Below, piece after piece: positions 39,622-49,076 of a stretch of 61,567 nucleotides of DNA. Location: NCBI RefSeq assembly GCF_947626835.1, contig NZ_CANQTS010000013.1:1-61567 (forward strand). The letters run 5' to 3'. The DNA comes from an uncultured Acinetobacter sp. (GTDB taxonomy: Bacteria > Pseudomonadota > Gammaproteobacteria > Pseudomonadales > Moraxellaceae). Positions within the stretch are counted from its first letter, which is position 1, and each line of letters starts with the position of its first letter. The notes beneath the pieces are model-generated. The model made no database searches. It saw only the letters and a list, made by a program, of their open reading frames with translations, and had not been told where the DNA came from. Made by a program: the position numbers and the translations under genes.

Positions 39622-40650
39622 TTATGGATTATTCCAACAGCCTGAGCTTTGACTGTCAAAAAACTCTATTTCAATTTCTTTAGAATATTTTTTAATAAGC
39701 AAATAAATTCTGTGACATTCATTTTGATCTTTAGAGTAAGTTGAAATAGCAACCTTACCCCCGATTTCTTGTTTAAAAATTTGCTCAATCAAATGTGTCT
39801 CCTGTTCACCTAAACCCCATCCATAAATAACTAAATTTTCATTTTTAGTTATTAAATTCGGTAAAACTTCATAAAATATTGTACTCAAATATGGACTACT
39901 TTTTATTGACTCTAATTTTTTAGTCCCTATGCCCTCAGCTACAAATAATGGTATTTTTTCTTCGCTCCACTGCGATGTAATAACCTTTAATAAATTGTTA
40001 TATTCATCCCTTTGTATTTTATTTTCCACATTTTTAGCATCCCTAAAGATAGATAAATTACCATGTTGGTAAAATGTGAGAGTGATTTCTCTTTGATTTC
40101 TCCCGTAAGGTTGTCTAAACTTTTCCCAATCATAGTCAAATCGACCATTGGTAATGAAACAATCTTTAAATACATGTCCATCAGTAACATTTTCATTTCC
40201 ATACATACGAATCCAATAAAGAATCAAATCATAATTTAGAGAAACGACTGTAGAGAATTGCTTTGTAAATTGATACAGATTGGGTAATTGATCAATGATA
40301 TGCGCATGTTCACAATGAACCTCCTTGACTACTTGGATAAGTGCATTTTTAATATTTTCATATGCTGAATCGACTTTTAAATCACAAATACCTAAATGCT
40401 TATTTACTAATTTTGCATGCCAAACTAGTCGTAAAATTAATTCAAAATCAGATGTAGAAAATTCAATAAAAAGTTTAGCTATATCATCATTAAAAAGTTT
40501 CAAGTTTTCAGCTTCTTCTTTTAAAGAGTTAAAATGAAATTTTTCATATAAAGCAATACTAGCCCCATTGCCTATGATCAAGTTCGCATTTAAATAATCG
40601 TCTTTAATATCTTTCCAATCATGTATTGGATATTGAAATTCTTTTGTCAC
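39622..40650 (-). CDS. DUF4917/SIR2-like protein
   Basis: About 342 residues. Motifs in order: LIIGNGASIALYEKF (GAG-S-like dinucleotide loop), VVSLNYDLILYW (T/S-x-N-Y-D), FYQHGNLSIF (an HG at the position of the catalytic histidine) and VIYGWGLGEQETHLI (G-x-G-x-x-x-x-E). This order is the SIR2-like NAD-binding pattern and fits DUF4917. SIR2-like domains are often NADases in phage defence, but this assignment is inference. Coding DNA is visibly more AT-rich than its neighbours, and no ATG is available. Start is GTG 40650 or TTG 40656. It sits alone between a Sel1 gene and the ahcY riboswitch, which suggests acquisition. Confidence 0.7.
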   Translation of the reverse strand: MTKEFQYPIHDWKDIKDDYLNANLIIGNGASIALYEKFHFNSLKEEAENLKLFNDDIAKLFIEFSTSDFELILRLVWHAKLVNKHLGICDLKVDSAYENIKNALIQVVKEVHCEHAHIIDQLPNLYQFTKQFSTVVSLNYDLILYWIRMYGNENVTDGHVFKDCFITNGRFDYDWEKFRQPYGRNQREITLTFYQHGNLSIFRDAKNVENKIQRDEYNNLLKVITSQWSEEKIPLFVAEGIGTKKLESIKSSPYLSTIFYEVLPNLITKNENLVIYGWGLGEQETHLIEQIFKQEIGGKVAISTYSKDQNECHRIYLLIKKYSKEIEIEFFDSQSSGCWNNP

Positions 40651-40697
40651 AGTCAATCCAAAATTTTCTTCTTAGACAGATATTAAACAATTTCGGA

Positions 40698-40726
40698 TTG
40701 GAACAAAACGCAAATCCAAGTACAAT
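40698..40726 (+). promoter_or_regulatory. Sigma-70 promoter of ahcY
   Basis: TTGGAA at 40698 and TACAAT at 40721 are separated by 17 bases. This places the transcription start just before the SAH riboswitch. Confidence 0.75.
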
Positions 40727-40734
40727 ACTGCCCT

Positions 40735-40836
40735 AGTCGAGGGATGCTGCGACTGATCTTACAGGCACCAAATGTAAGATTTGCCAGGCTCGACGATCGG
40801 TTACTCTGCTCAGAGCAACCAACAACGGCATCCGCG
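40735..40836 (+). promoter_or_regulatory. S-adenosylhomocysteine (SAH) riboswitch
   Basis: The conserved SAH aptamer elements are all present in order. GTCGAGGGATGCTGCGAC opens the aptamer, GCCAGGCTCGAC closes P1 (GTCGAG 40736-40741 with CTCGAC 40789-40794), and AACAACGGCATCCGC follows. GGATGC (40742-40747) can form the pseudoknot with GCATCC (40828-40833). The variable arm TCTTACA...TGTAAGA also pairs. SAH binding is known to turn on SAH recycling genes, here ahcY and probably metF. The ribosome binding site AGGAG lies 30 bases downstream, so control of translation or of an unseen expression platform is possible. Confidence 0.9.
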
Positions 40837-40873
40837 AACTGAATGATCAATTATTAATTTTAAGGAGATCGTG

Positions 40874-42256
40874 ATGAACGCGGTTAATGCTTCATTTACA
40901 GATTACAAAGTTGCCGACATCTCTCTTGCTGACTACGGTCGTAAAGAAATCAAACTTGCAGAAGCTGAAATGCCAGCGCTTATGGGTTTACGTAAGCGTT
41001 ATGCTGCGGCTAAGCCACTTGCAGGTGCTAAAATCTTGGGTTGTATCCACATGACAATCCAAACTGCGGTTTTAATTGAAACTTTAGTTGAATTAGGTGC
41101 AGAAGTTCGTTGGACATCTTGTAACATCTTCTCAACTCAAGATCACGCTGCTGCTGCAATCGCTGCTGCGGGTATTCCTGTTTTTGCTTGGAAAGGCGAA
41201 ACTGAAGAAGAATACATGTGGTGCTTAGAACAACAAATCAATATCAATGGCACACCTTGGGATGCCAACATGATTTTGGATGACGGTGGTGATTTAACAC
41301 TCCTTGTTCATGAAAAATATCCAGAAGTGATTGCAAAAATCCACGGCGTAACAGAAGAAACCACGACAGGTGTTCAACGTCTGTACGAAATGCTTCGTGA
41401 TGGCACGTTAAAAGTTCCTGCAATCAACGTCAACGATTCTGTTACTAAATCTAAAAACGACAACAAATACGGTTGCCGTCACTCACTTAACGATGCCATC
41501 AAACGTGGTACAGATATGTTGTTGTCTGGCCGTCGTGCGCTTGTGATTGGTTACGGTGACGTTGGTAAAGGTTCAGCACAATCACTTCGTCAAGAAGGTA
41601 TGATTGTACGTGTAACAGAAGTTGATCCAATCTGTGCAATGCAAGCATGTATGGATGGTTATGAAGTTGTATCTCCATACAAAAATGGTGTGCAAACAGG
41701 TAAAAAAGAAGACGTTAATCTTGATCTTCTTCAAAATACTGACCTCATCGTTACAACAACAGGTAACTACCACGTATGTGACGCTGCGATGCTTGATTCA
41801 TTAAAAGCAGGTGCTGTGGTGTGTAACATCGGTCACTTTGACACTGAAATTGACACCAACTACTTACGTGGTTACAAGTGGGTTGAAGTGAAACCTCAAG
41901 TTCACCAAGTGTATCGTTCAGAAAACGAAAATGATTATTTAATCCTTTTATCTGAAGGTCGTTTGGTGAATCTTGGTAATGCAACAGGTCACCCATCACG
42001 TATTATGGATGGTTCTTTTGCAAACCAAGTATTGGGTCAAATGCACTTGTTTGCTGAGAAATTTGCTGATCTTCCTGAAGAAGAAAAAGCTGCTAAAATC
42101 CGTGTAGAACTGATTCCTAAGAAATTAGACGAAGAAGTGGCTGCGGCAATGGTTGCAGGTTTTGGTGGCGTGTTAACTCAATTAACACAACAACAAGCAG
42201 ACTATTTAGGTGTTGCTGTTGAAGGTCCATTTAAATCTGATGCTTATAAATACTAA
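40874..42256 (+). CDS. ahcY: Adenosylhomocysteinase
   Basis: AhcY hydrolyses S-adenosylhomocysteine to homocysteine and adenosine, relieving product inhibition of methyltransferases. The 460-residue protein has the NAD motif [37 protein letters not shown] and the C-terminal KSDAYKY that completes the neighbouring NAD site. AGGAG lies six bases before the ATG at 40874. A GTG at 40871 is too close. An SAH riboswitch precedes it, and metF follows after a terminator-like hairpin. Confidence 0.98.
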   Translation: MNAVNASFTDYKVADISLADYGRKEIKLAEAEMPALMGLRKRYAAAKPLAGAKILGCIHMTIQTAVLIETLVELGAEVRWTSCNIFSTQDHAAAAIAAAGIPVFAWKGETEEEYMWCLEQQININGTPWDANMILDDGGDLTLLVHEKYPEVIAKIHGVTEETTTGVQRLYEMLRDGTLKVPAINVNDSVTKSKNDNKYGCRHSLNDAIKRGTDMLLSGRRALVIGYGDVGKGSAQSLRQEGMIVRVTEVDPICAMQACMDGYEVVSPYKNGVQTGKKEDVNLDLLQNTDLIVTTTGNYHVCDAAMLDSLKAGAVVCNIGHFDTEIDTNYLRGYKWVEVKPQVHQVYRSENENDYLILLSEGRLVNLGNATGHPSRIMDGSFANQVLGQMHLFAEKFADLPEEEKAAKIRVELIPKKLDEEVAAAMVAGFGGVLTQLTQQQADYLGVAVEGPFKSDAYKY

Positions 42257-42264
42257 GCACTGAT

Positions 42265-42289
42265 AAAAGCAGGCCTCGTGCCTGCTTTT
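42265..42289 (+). terminator. Terminator or attenuating hairpin between ahcY and metF
   Basis: GCAGGC and GCCTGC pair around CTCGT, followed by TTTT. Partial readthrough into metF is plausible. Confidence 0.7.
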
Positions 42290-42329
42290 CTTTGTGGTTT
42301 ATTCGTTTATAAGTAAAAAGGATTTAAGC

Positions 42330-43166
42330 ATGTCAAAACAGATTCCTATTTCTTTTGAGTTTTTCCCCACCAAGACTGATGCTGGTGCAGAAAAACTTAA
42401 AACCGTACATCAAGAATTACAACTGCTCAATCCAGAGTTTTTCTCTGTGACTTATGGTGCAGGCGGTTCTACCCGTGAACGTACACTTTCAACTTTAGCT
42501 GATTTTAATGGCAAAGGCACACCTGTTGCCCCTCATCTGTCTTGTATTGGTGATAGCAAAGCACGTATTGCGGAACTGCTTGATTTATACCAATCACAAG
42601 GCATCAACCGTATTGTGGCATTGCGTGGTGATTTACCTTCAGGTCAAGTTGGCTTAGGTGAACTGCCTTATGCAACTGATCTTGTGCGTTTTATTCGTGA
42701 GCATTCAGGCGATCATTTCCATATTGAAGTGGCAGCTTATCCTGAAATGCACCCACAAGCAGACAGCTTTGATTTAGACATCCAGCGTTTTTGTGACAAA
42801 GCCAATGCCGGTGCCAATGCAGCCCTGACTCAATTCTTCTTTAATCCAGATGCGTATTTCTATTTTGTTGATCGTATTCAAAAAGAAGGTGTCAATATTC
42901 CTGTAGCGCCGGGCATTATGCCGATTACCAATGCCAACAACTTGATCCGCTTTGCCGATGGTACAGGCGCTGAAGTGCCACGTTGGATTCGTAAGCAATT
43001 GGCAACCTATGGTGATGACACGGCTTCAATTAAAGCCTTTGGTCATGAAGTGGTGGTTAAACTGTGTGAACGCTTAATTGCAGGCGGTGCGCCAAGTTTG
43101 CATTTTTACACCATGAACACCACTGATCCAACGCGTCAATTGGTTCAAGATTTAGGTTTGGCTTAA
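42330..43166 (+). CDS. metF: 5,10-methylenetetrahydrofolate reductase
   Basis: MetF reduces methylene-THF to methyl-THF using FAD and NADH, supplying the methyl group for methionine synthesis. The 278-residue barrel begins with SKQIPISFEFFPTKT and has SVTYGAGGSTRERT, IVALRGDLPSG, and AGANAALTQFFFNPDAYF. The start at ATG 42330 has AAGGA nine bases upstream. Upstream frame extension to 42294 is discarded. Functionally it pairs with ahcY in the methyl cycle. Confidence 0.96.
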   Translation: MSKQIPISFEFFPTKTDAGAEKLKTVHQELQLLNPEFFSVTYGAGGSTRERTLSTLADFNGKGTPVAPHLSCIGDSKARIAELLDLYQSQGINRIVALRGDLPSGQVGLGELPYATDLVRFIREHSGDHFHIEVAAYPEMHPQADSFDLDIQRFCDKANAGANAALTQFFFNPDAYFYFVDRIQKEGVNIPVAPGIMPITNANNLIRFADGTGAEVPRWIRKQLATYGDDTASIKAFGHEVVVKLCERLIAGGAPSLHFYTMNTTDPTRQLVQDLGLA

Positions 43167-43193
43167 TTTTATTGTTTTTAAAGTGAGTATTTT

Positions 43194-43910
43194 ATGCCAC
43201 GTTTTTATATGGAAGCGACGTTAACGGTTGACACGTCTGCCGATTTAACCGAAACCGTGTTTCATCATTGGTGTAAAGTACTCCGCGCCCAAGTCGGTGA
43301 AACCGCCACCTTGTTTAATGGTCAAGGTGGTGAGTATCAAGTAGAACTCATTGAAGTGGCTAAAAAAACGGCGCGTGTTCACGTCATCAGTTTTAACCCT
43401 GATAATCGCACACCTGCTTTTCATGCTTTGCTCGGTCAAGTGATGAGTAAAGGCGATCGTATGGATTATGCCATTCAAAAAGCAGTGGAATTGGGAGTTG
43501 CTCAAATTCAATTGCTGACTTCTGAACGTTGTGAAATGCGTTTGAAGTATGACCGTGATCAAAAAAAATTGGATCATTGGCAAGGCGTCGCCGTTGCAGC
43601 CTGTGAGCAATGTGGTTTAAATATCGTGCCACAAATTTTAGCACCTTTGCCACTTGAACAATGGTTAGCAAGCGAATTGCCTGCGACTAAATTGGTGCTT
43701 GCACCCAATAAAGATGCAGCCAATGTGCTAACGCAAGCCACCCCTGATTTGGCGTTATTGATTGGGCCTGAAGGTGGTTTAAGCGAAGCTGAAATTTCTA
43801 CCGCGAATACCCAAGGCTTTATCAATTGGTGTATTGGACGTCGTGTTTTACGTACAGAAACTGCACCTGTTGTGGCTTTGTCTATTCTGAATTATCACTT
43901 TGCTGATTAA
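43194..43910 (+). CDS. rsmE: 16S rRNA (uracil-1498-N3)-methyltransferase
   Basis: RsmE methylates U1498 of 16S rRNA with SAM as donor. The 238-residue SPOUT-family protein has an N-terminal PUA-like domain (HWCKVLRAQVGETATLFNGQ). The C-terminal knot shows LGQVMSKGDRMDYAIQKAVELG, LLIGPEGGLSEAEI and RRVLRTETAPVVALSI. It follows metF by 27 bases, and a terminator follows. It is a SAM user beside the SAH-recycling genes. Confidence 0.95.
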   Translation: MPRFYMEATLTVDTSADLTETVFHHWCKVLRAQVGETATLFNGQGGEYQVELIEVAKKTARVHVISFNPDNRTPAFHALLGQVMSKGDRMDYAIQKAVELGVAQIQLLTSERCEMRLKYDRDQKKLDHWQGVAVAACEQCGLNIVPQILAPLPLEQWLASELPATKLVLAPNKDAANVLTQATPDLALLIGPEGGLSEAEISTANTQGFINWCIGRRVLRTETAPVVALSILNYHFAD

Positions 43911-43924
43911 ACAAACCCAAATGC

Positions 43925-43951
43925 AAAAGCAGCCGCAAAGCTGCTTTTTTT
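43925..43951 (+). terminator. Terminator of rsmE
   Basis: AAAAGCAGC and GCTGCTTTT pair around a six-base loop, followed by T residues. Confidence 0.85.
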
Positions 43952-44477
43952 ATGTTCAAACCCTAGGCTTTAGATTTCACATACTGTGATGTAGAGTCTG
44001 TTGCTTAAGACTTATTTTGACTTAAGAATGACCCATATTCATCCTATACTGTGCCATATTTATTTGGTGCAAGGTTTAATACACTATACTCAGCAGGTAT
44101 GCTTTTATTCTTATGATGTATCGCGTTCTGTCACGACAAACATGGCATTTATTTTTTAAAGCCTAAAAATGATAATCCCTACAAAGACTTTAGTCTAAAA
44201 ATGCTATTTGCAGCTTATGGCATTGTTTATACTGCAAACAATTTTGCACTGTTCTTTCAAGCTAATCCAAAAAAATATTTATAAAAATAATAACTTAGAT
44301 TTATACAACCCATTTTATATAATTTAACTCTTAATTGATCTTCTCAAGCTCTAAGTTTGACTATAAAAGCAGCATTCTTGGCTATTAGAAGCCTATGAGT
44401 AATGTTATATTCGATCAAATTTGGTCAAACACCACCAGCCTGTCTGGTCGGCAACTTTAAGGTAAAACGAGATTCAA
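43952..44477 (+). other. Long intergenic region upstream of maeB
   Basis: No supportable gene in 526 bases. It is AT-rich, with two CTTAAG palindromes 18 bases apart near 44003-44027 and a small hairpin ACCAG/CTGGT at 44434-44448 close to the maeB ribosome binding site. It may contain the maeB promoter and a long untranslated leader. Confidence 0.4.
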
Positions 44478-46757
44478 ATGGACGATCAATCATTAAAACA
44501 GCAAGCTTTGTACTATCATGAATTCCCAACCCCGGGGAAAATCAGCGTTACTCCAAGTAAACAACTGATCAACCAACACGACTTGGCTTTGGCTTATTCA
44601 CCAGGTGTTGCTGCGCCATGTTTAGAGATTGAACGTGATCCATCAAAGGCTGCATTGTACACCGCACGCGGTAACTTGGTTGCGGTCATCACCAACGGTA
44701 CTGCGGTACTGGGTTTAGGTAATATTGGTCCATTGGCCTCTAAACCTGTGATGGAAGGTAAAGGCGTTTTATTTAAAAAGTTTGCCGGTGTTGACGTTTT
44801 TGATATCGAAATTGCTGAAAATGATCCAGACAAAATCGTAGAGATTGTGGCAGCACTGGAGCCAACCTTTGGTGGTATTAACTTAGAAGATATTAAAGCG
44901 CCAGAGTGCTTCTACATCGAGCAAAAATTGCGCGAGCGCATGAACATTCCAGTGTTCCATGATGACCAACATGGTACATCTATTATTGTCGGTTCAGCAT
45001 TACTCAATGCCCTACAACTGAACGGCAAAAAGATTGATGAGATCAAAATCGTTGCCTCAGGTGCTGGTGCGGCTGCATTGTCTTGCCTTGACTTACTGTG
45101 TGCTTTAGGTGCGAAGAAAGAAAATATCACTGTGGCTGACTCACGCGGTTTGCTTACCACACAGCGTACTGGTTTAGATGAATCGAAAAAACGCTATGTA
45201 CAAGATATTCAAGGCACACAACTTGCTGATGTAATGGCAGGTGCAGACATGTTCTTAGGTTTATCTGCCGCAGGCATTTTAAGCCAAGACATGGTTAAGC
45301 AAATGGCCAAAGACCCTATTATCTTTGCCCTTGCCAATCCAGATCCTGAAATTTTGCCAGAACACGCCCACGCTGCCCGTGATGACGTGATTATGGCCAC
45401 AGGTCGTTCGGATTATCCAAACCAAGTGAACAATGCATTGTGCTTCCCGTATATTTTCCGCGGTGCTTTAGATGTGGGTGCAACCACCATCAATGAAGAC
45501 ATGAAAATTGCCTGTGTCCATGCCATTGCGCGTATGGCACACATTGAAGCCGATGCAGCCTCTTATGGTGAAAAATCGGCATCTTTTGGTCGTGAATACT
45601 TAATTCCTCGTCCACTTGATCAACGCTTGATTTTAGAAATTGCACCTGCTGTGGCAAAAGCGGCGATGGATTCAGGTGTAGCAACGCGTCCAATCCAAGA
45701 CTTTGCGGTGTATCGTCAGCGTTTATCTGAGTTTGTCTATAACTCAGCGTTTATGATGAAGCCAATTTTTGCCCAAGCCAAAACTGATCCAAAACGTATC
45801 GCTTATGCTGAAGGTGAAGATTTACGTGTATTACGTGCCGTGCAAATTGCCGTAGACGAAGACTTAGCCAAACCAATTTTGGTGGGTCGTACTGCGGTGA
45901 TTGAAGCCAACATTAAAAAGTTAGGCTTACGTTTAGAAAATGGCGTGAACGTGACCATCGTGGATCAAGAAAACAATCCAGACTGCCAAAAATTTGCTGA
46001 TGATTACTACAGCATCATGCAACGTAAAGGCGTAACCCCTGAATACGCACAGCGTGAAACACGTCGTCGTTCAACTTTAATTGCATCCATGTTGGTACGT
46101 CATGGTTTAGCAGATGGTATGCTCTGTGGTACTTATTCAAGCTATGACATTCATTTAGACTTTGTGAAAAATACCATTGGTCTAAAAGAAGGTCATAATA
46201 CCTTCTTTACCTTAAATGCCTTGATGCTTGAAGATCGCAACTTGTTTATTGCCGATACCTACATTAACCGTAACCCAACAGCGGAACAGTTGGCTGAAAT
46301 GACCATTTTAGCGGCTGAAGAAGTGCGTCGTTTTGGTGTTACTCCACGTGTGGCATTGGTCTCTCATTCAAGTTTTGGTTCAGATCAACATGACCCAAGC
46401 GCGCAAAAAATGCGTAAAGTGTTTGATATTTTGACTGAAATTGCACCTGAACTTGAAGTGGAAGGTGAAATGCATGCCGATGCAGCGTTGGACGAAAATA
46501 TCCGTCAGTTTGCTTTCCCTAACTCACGTTTTAAAGGTTCAGCAAACTTACTGATTATGCCAAATCTTGATGCTGCCAATATCTCGTTTAACTTACTCAA
46601 AGCGACATCGGGTAATAACGTGACCATTGGTCCTATTTTGTTAGGTGCAGCAAAACCTGTACATATTTTAACGCCAACAGCGACTACACGTCGTGTGGTG
46701 AATATGACAGCGTTAACTGTGGCTGAAATTCAGCAAGCAGAGCAAGACGCGCTATAA
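44478..46757 (+). CDS. maeB: NADP-dependent malic enzyme (multidomain MaeB type)
   Basis: MaeB oxidatively decarboxylates malate to pyruvate, giving NADPH for growth on organic acids. The 759-residue protein has the malic enzyme domain over about 1-430 ([65 protein letters not shown]). It is fused to a phosphotransacetylase-like C-terminal half ([18 protein letters not shown] and [11 protein letters not shown]), which is regulatory in known MaeB. The start ATG follows a weak AAGG site. It has a 0.5-kb upstream gap and ends in a terminator that overlaps the cca translation start. Confidence 0.96.
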   Translation: MDDQSLKQQALYYHEFPTPGKISVTPSKQLINQHDLALAYSPGVAAPCLEIERDPSKAALYTARGNLVAVITNGTAVLGLGNIGPLASKPVMEGKGVLFKKFAGVDVFDIEIAENDPDKIVEIVAALEPTFGGINLEDIKAPECFYIEQKLRERMNIPVFHDDQHGTSIIVGSALLNALQLNGKKIDEIKIVASGAGAAALSCLDLLCALGAKKENITVADSRGLLTTQRTGLDESKKRYVQDIQGTQLADVMAGADMFLGLSAAGILSQDMVKQMAKDPIIFALANPDPEILPEHAHAARDDVIMATGRSDYPNQVNNALCFPYIFRGALDVGATTINEDMKIACVHAIARMAHIEADAASYGEKSASFGREYLIPRPLDQRLILEIAPAVAKAAMDSGVATRPIQDFAVYRQRLSEFVYNSAFMMKPIFAQAKTDPKRIAYAEGEDLRVLRAVQIAVDEDLAKPILVGRTAVIEANIKKLGLRLENGVNVTIVDQENNPDCQKFADDYYSIMQRKGVTPEYAQRETRRRSTLIASMLVRHGLADGMLCGTYSSYDIHLDFVKNTIGLKEGHNTFFTLNALMLEDRNLFIADTYINRNPTAEQLAEMTILAAEEVRRFGVTPRVALVSHSSFGSDQHDPSAQKMRKVFDILTEIAPELEVEGEMHADAALDENIRQFAFPNSRFKGSANLLIMPNLDAANISFNLLKATSGNNVTIGPILLGAAKPVHILTPTATTRRVVNMTALTVAEIQQAEQDAL

Positions 46758-46792
46758 GACAAATGCCTGAAAAGGCAGCTTCTTGACTTGAG

Positions 46793-46839
46793 AAAACCTC
46801 TATTCTGTTGCATGATTGCCTCAAGAATAGAGGTTTTTT
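46793..46839 (+). terminator. maeB terminator that also holds the cca ribosome binding site
   Basis: AAAACCTCTATTCT (46793-46806) and AGAATAGAGGTTTT (46824-46837) form a perfect 14-base stem followed by T. The AGAGG at 46829-46833 in the 3' arm is the only good Shine-Dalgarno sequence for the cca ATG at 46841. Confidence 0.85.
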
Positions 46840-46840
46840 C

Positions 46841-48073
46841 ATGCAAGTTTATTTAGTAGGCGGTGCAGTACGAGATCATTTGCTCGGTCATCCCTATCAC
46901 GAAAAAGATTATGTGGTTGTTGGTGCGACACCACAACAAATGCTTGCCGACGGCTTTGAGCCGGTGGGCAAAGATTTTCCTGTTTTTTTACATCCTAAAA
47001 CAAAAGAAGAATATGCCCTTGCCCGTACCGAACGTAAGGCAGGCGTAGGCTATCATGGCTTTGAATTCTATACCGACCCCAACGTCAGTTTAGAAGAAGA
47101 TCTGATTCGCCGTGATTTAACCATCAATGCCATGGCCATGGATCAAGACGGTCAGGTGTATGATCCGTACCATGGGCAACTTGATCTCAAGCTTAGGCTA
47201 TTAAGACATGTGTCCGATGCGTTTGTCGAAGATCCGCTACGCGTATTACGTATTGCACGGTTTGCCGCACGTTATCATCATTTAGGTTTTAAGGTTGCTC
47301 CTGAAACCTTACAGTTGATGCAACGCTTAGCAGAATCAGGCGAGCTGCAAGCATTGACTGCTGAACGGGTGTGGAAAGAAACTTCACGTGCGCTCATGGA
47401 AGTCAATGCTGAGGTGTATTTTGAAGTGCTGCGTAGTTGTGGCGCACTTCAAGTCTTGTTCCCTGAAATTGATGCGTTGTTTGGTATTCCTCAACGTCCT
47501 GAATATCATCCAGAAATTGATTGTGGCATTCATACCTTAATGTCGTTGCAACAAGCCTGTCAGGCCAATTATTCACTCGATGTGCGGTTTGCCGTATTGG
47601 TGCATGATTTAGGTAAAGCCCTTACCCCACCAGCTGAACTACCACGGCACATTATGCATGAAGAGCGTGGTATAGAACCGGTGACCCAAGTGTGTGAGCG
47701 CTTAAAAGTCCCAACCAACACCAAGCAGTTGGCTTTAGCGGTGTGTAAAGAGCATTTAAAATGCCACCAAGCATTTAACTTAAAGCCCGGCACTTTATGG
47801 CGCTTATTGCAGCGCTTAGATGTGCTACGTCGTCCTGAACGAGTCGAAGCCTTTGTGCAAGCCTGTGAATGTGATGCGCGTGGTCGTTTAGGCTTAGAAA
47901 ATCGAGCTTATCCTCAGGCGCAATACTTATTGGATGCCATGCAAGTGGTACGCAGTATTAAAGCGCAAGATTTACCCCGTGATATTCAAGGCCCTGATAT
48001 TGGCGAAATGCTGATTGAACGTCGTATTTTGGCGCTAGCTGAATTAAAAGCTGCGCAACCCATACAAGAATAA
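46841..48073 (+). CDS. cca: CCA tRNA nucleotidyltransferase (multifunctional, with HD domain)
   Basis: Adds or repairs the CCA end of tRNAs. The 410-residue class II enzyme begins MQVYLVGGAVRDHLLGHPYH, the nucleotidyltransferase core. RDLTINAMAMD and DPLRVLRIARFAARY follow, then a C-terminal HD phosphohydrolase region with VLVHDLGKALTPP. This resembles the bifunctional E. coli form. I start at ATG 46841. The longer frame to 46808 would run through the terminator hairpin. It is convergent with epmA. All six tRNA genes in this window already encode CCA, so its role here would be mainly repair. Confidence 0.95.
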   Translation: MQVYLVGGAVRDHLLGHPYHEKDYVVVGATPQQMLADGFEPVGKDFPVFLHPKTKEEYALARTERKAGVGYHGFEFYTDPNVSLEEDLIRRDLTINAMAMDQDGQVYDPYHGQLDLKLRLLRHVSDAFVEDPLRVLRIARFAARYHHLGFKVAPETLQLMQRLAESGELQALTAERVWKETSRALMEVNAEVYFEVLRSCGALQVLFPEIDALFGIPQRPEYHPEIDCGIHTLMSLQQACQANYSLDVRFAVLVHDLGKALTPPAELPRHIMHEERGIEPVTQVCERLKVPTNTKQLALAVCKEHLKCHQAFNLKPGTLWRLLQRLDVLRRPERVEAFVQACECDARGRLGLENRAYPQAQYLLDAMQVVRSIKAQDLPRDIQGPDIGEMLIERRILALAELKAAQPIQE

Positions 48074-48100
48074 AAAAAAGCACCCAAGGGTGCTTTTTTA
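48073..48100. terminator. Bidirectional terminator between cca and epmA
   Basis: AAAAGCACCC and GGGTGCTTTT pair around a two-base loop, flanked by A and T runs. Confidence 0.88.
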
Positions 48101-48101
48101 T

Positions 48102-49076
48102 TTAAGCGCGATCGGCTGGAAAACTAATTACATCACTTAAACCCATTTTTTCTGTTGCAATCATCAGTAAACGATCTAAGCCTAAAGCAATACCTGAGCA
48201 TTCAGGCATATTGGGCAATGCAGCCAATAAATATTCATCTATTGGCATGACGCTTAAGCCAAGTTTGGCACGTTCTTGATTGTCGGCTTCAAAACGACTG
48301 CGTAGCACTGTGGCATCCATTAATTCATCATATGCATTGGCTAACTCTAAACCATTTATATATAACTCAAAACGTGCAGCAACCACTTCACCATCTTCGT
48401 CTGTACGGGTTTTAGCAAGCGATGCCAATTCAGGCGGGAAATCGGTTAAAAATACCGGCGTATCAAAACCTAAGCTTGGCTCAACCATGTGTGAAAACAA
48501 TAAGTCAATATACCCTAAACGATCATCGCCTAAATCTAAGTTTAAGCCCACACGGCGTGCAGCATCTTGCAACTCTTTGGTGCTGGCTTGTAAAGGATTA
48601 AGATCCAAACGATCCATAAAAGCATGTTTATAACTTAAGATTGTGGGACGTACTTCAGCAAAACGCTGCTGTAACACCACATTGAGTAAATCGGTCACTT
48701 CAAACATCAAGTCTTTTAAACTAAAACCGGGACGATACCACTCAAGCATAGTAAATTCGCTGTTGTGTTTACGTCCATGTTCATCATCACGAAAAACTTT
48801 ACAGATTTGATAAATTGGCCCACTGCCACTGGCCAATAAACGCTTCATGGCAAATTCAGGTGAAGTATGCAAATAATGTGTCGCAGATTTACCCAGCATA
48901 TGGCGTGTGGCTTGCACGGATGCTAAATAAACATCCGTCACCCCTGCTTGCGATAAAATCGGTGTTTCTACTTCAAGCACTTCGCGCTTAGCAAAAAAAT
49001 CACGAATTTGTGCATACATGTTGGCACGGGCACGTAAGGCACTTAAGTCACAGGTTGGTTGATAATTAAGGCTCAT
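48102..49076 (-). CDS. epmA: EF-P lysine lysyltransferase (PoxA/GenX)
   Basis: EpmA attaches (R)-beta-lysine to a conserved lysine of elongation factor P, which helps translation of polyproline stretches. The 324-residue protein is a class II lysyl-tRNA synthetase core without the anticodon domain: EVETPILSQAGVTDVYLASV, YLHTSPEFAMKRLLASG (motif 2 side), ICKVFRDDEHGRKHNSEFTM and SGIALGLDRLLM (motif 3). The start ATG 49076 overlaps the pdxB stop in ATGA. The nine codons upstream in frame are within pdxB. EpmB and EF-P are not in the window. Confidence 0.94.
   Translation of the reverse strand: MSLNYQPTCDLSALRARANMYAQIRDFFAKREVLEVETPILSQAGVTDVYLASVQATRHMLGKSATHYLHTSPEFAMKRLLASGSGPIYQICKVFRDDEHGRKHNSEFTMLEWYRPGFSLKDLMFEVTDLLNVVLQQRFAEVRPTILSYKHAFMDRLDLNPLQASTKELQDAARRVGLNLDLGDDRLGYIDLLFSHMVEPSLGFDTPVFLTDFPPELASLAKTRTDEDGEVVAARFELYINGLELANAYDELMDATVLRSRFEADNQERAKLGLSVMPIDEYLLAALPNMPECSGIALGLDRLLMIATEKMGLSDVISFPADRA

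Noticed and set aside
44029..44163. A 44-codon open frame starting MTHIHPILCHIYL in the maeB leader
   Set aside because: No ribosome binding site, odd composition and no recognisable features. It is probably chance.
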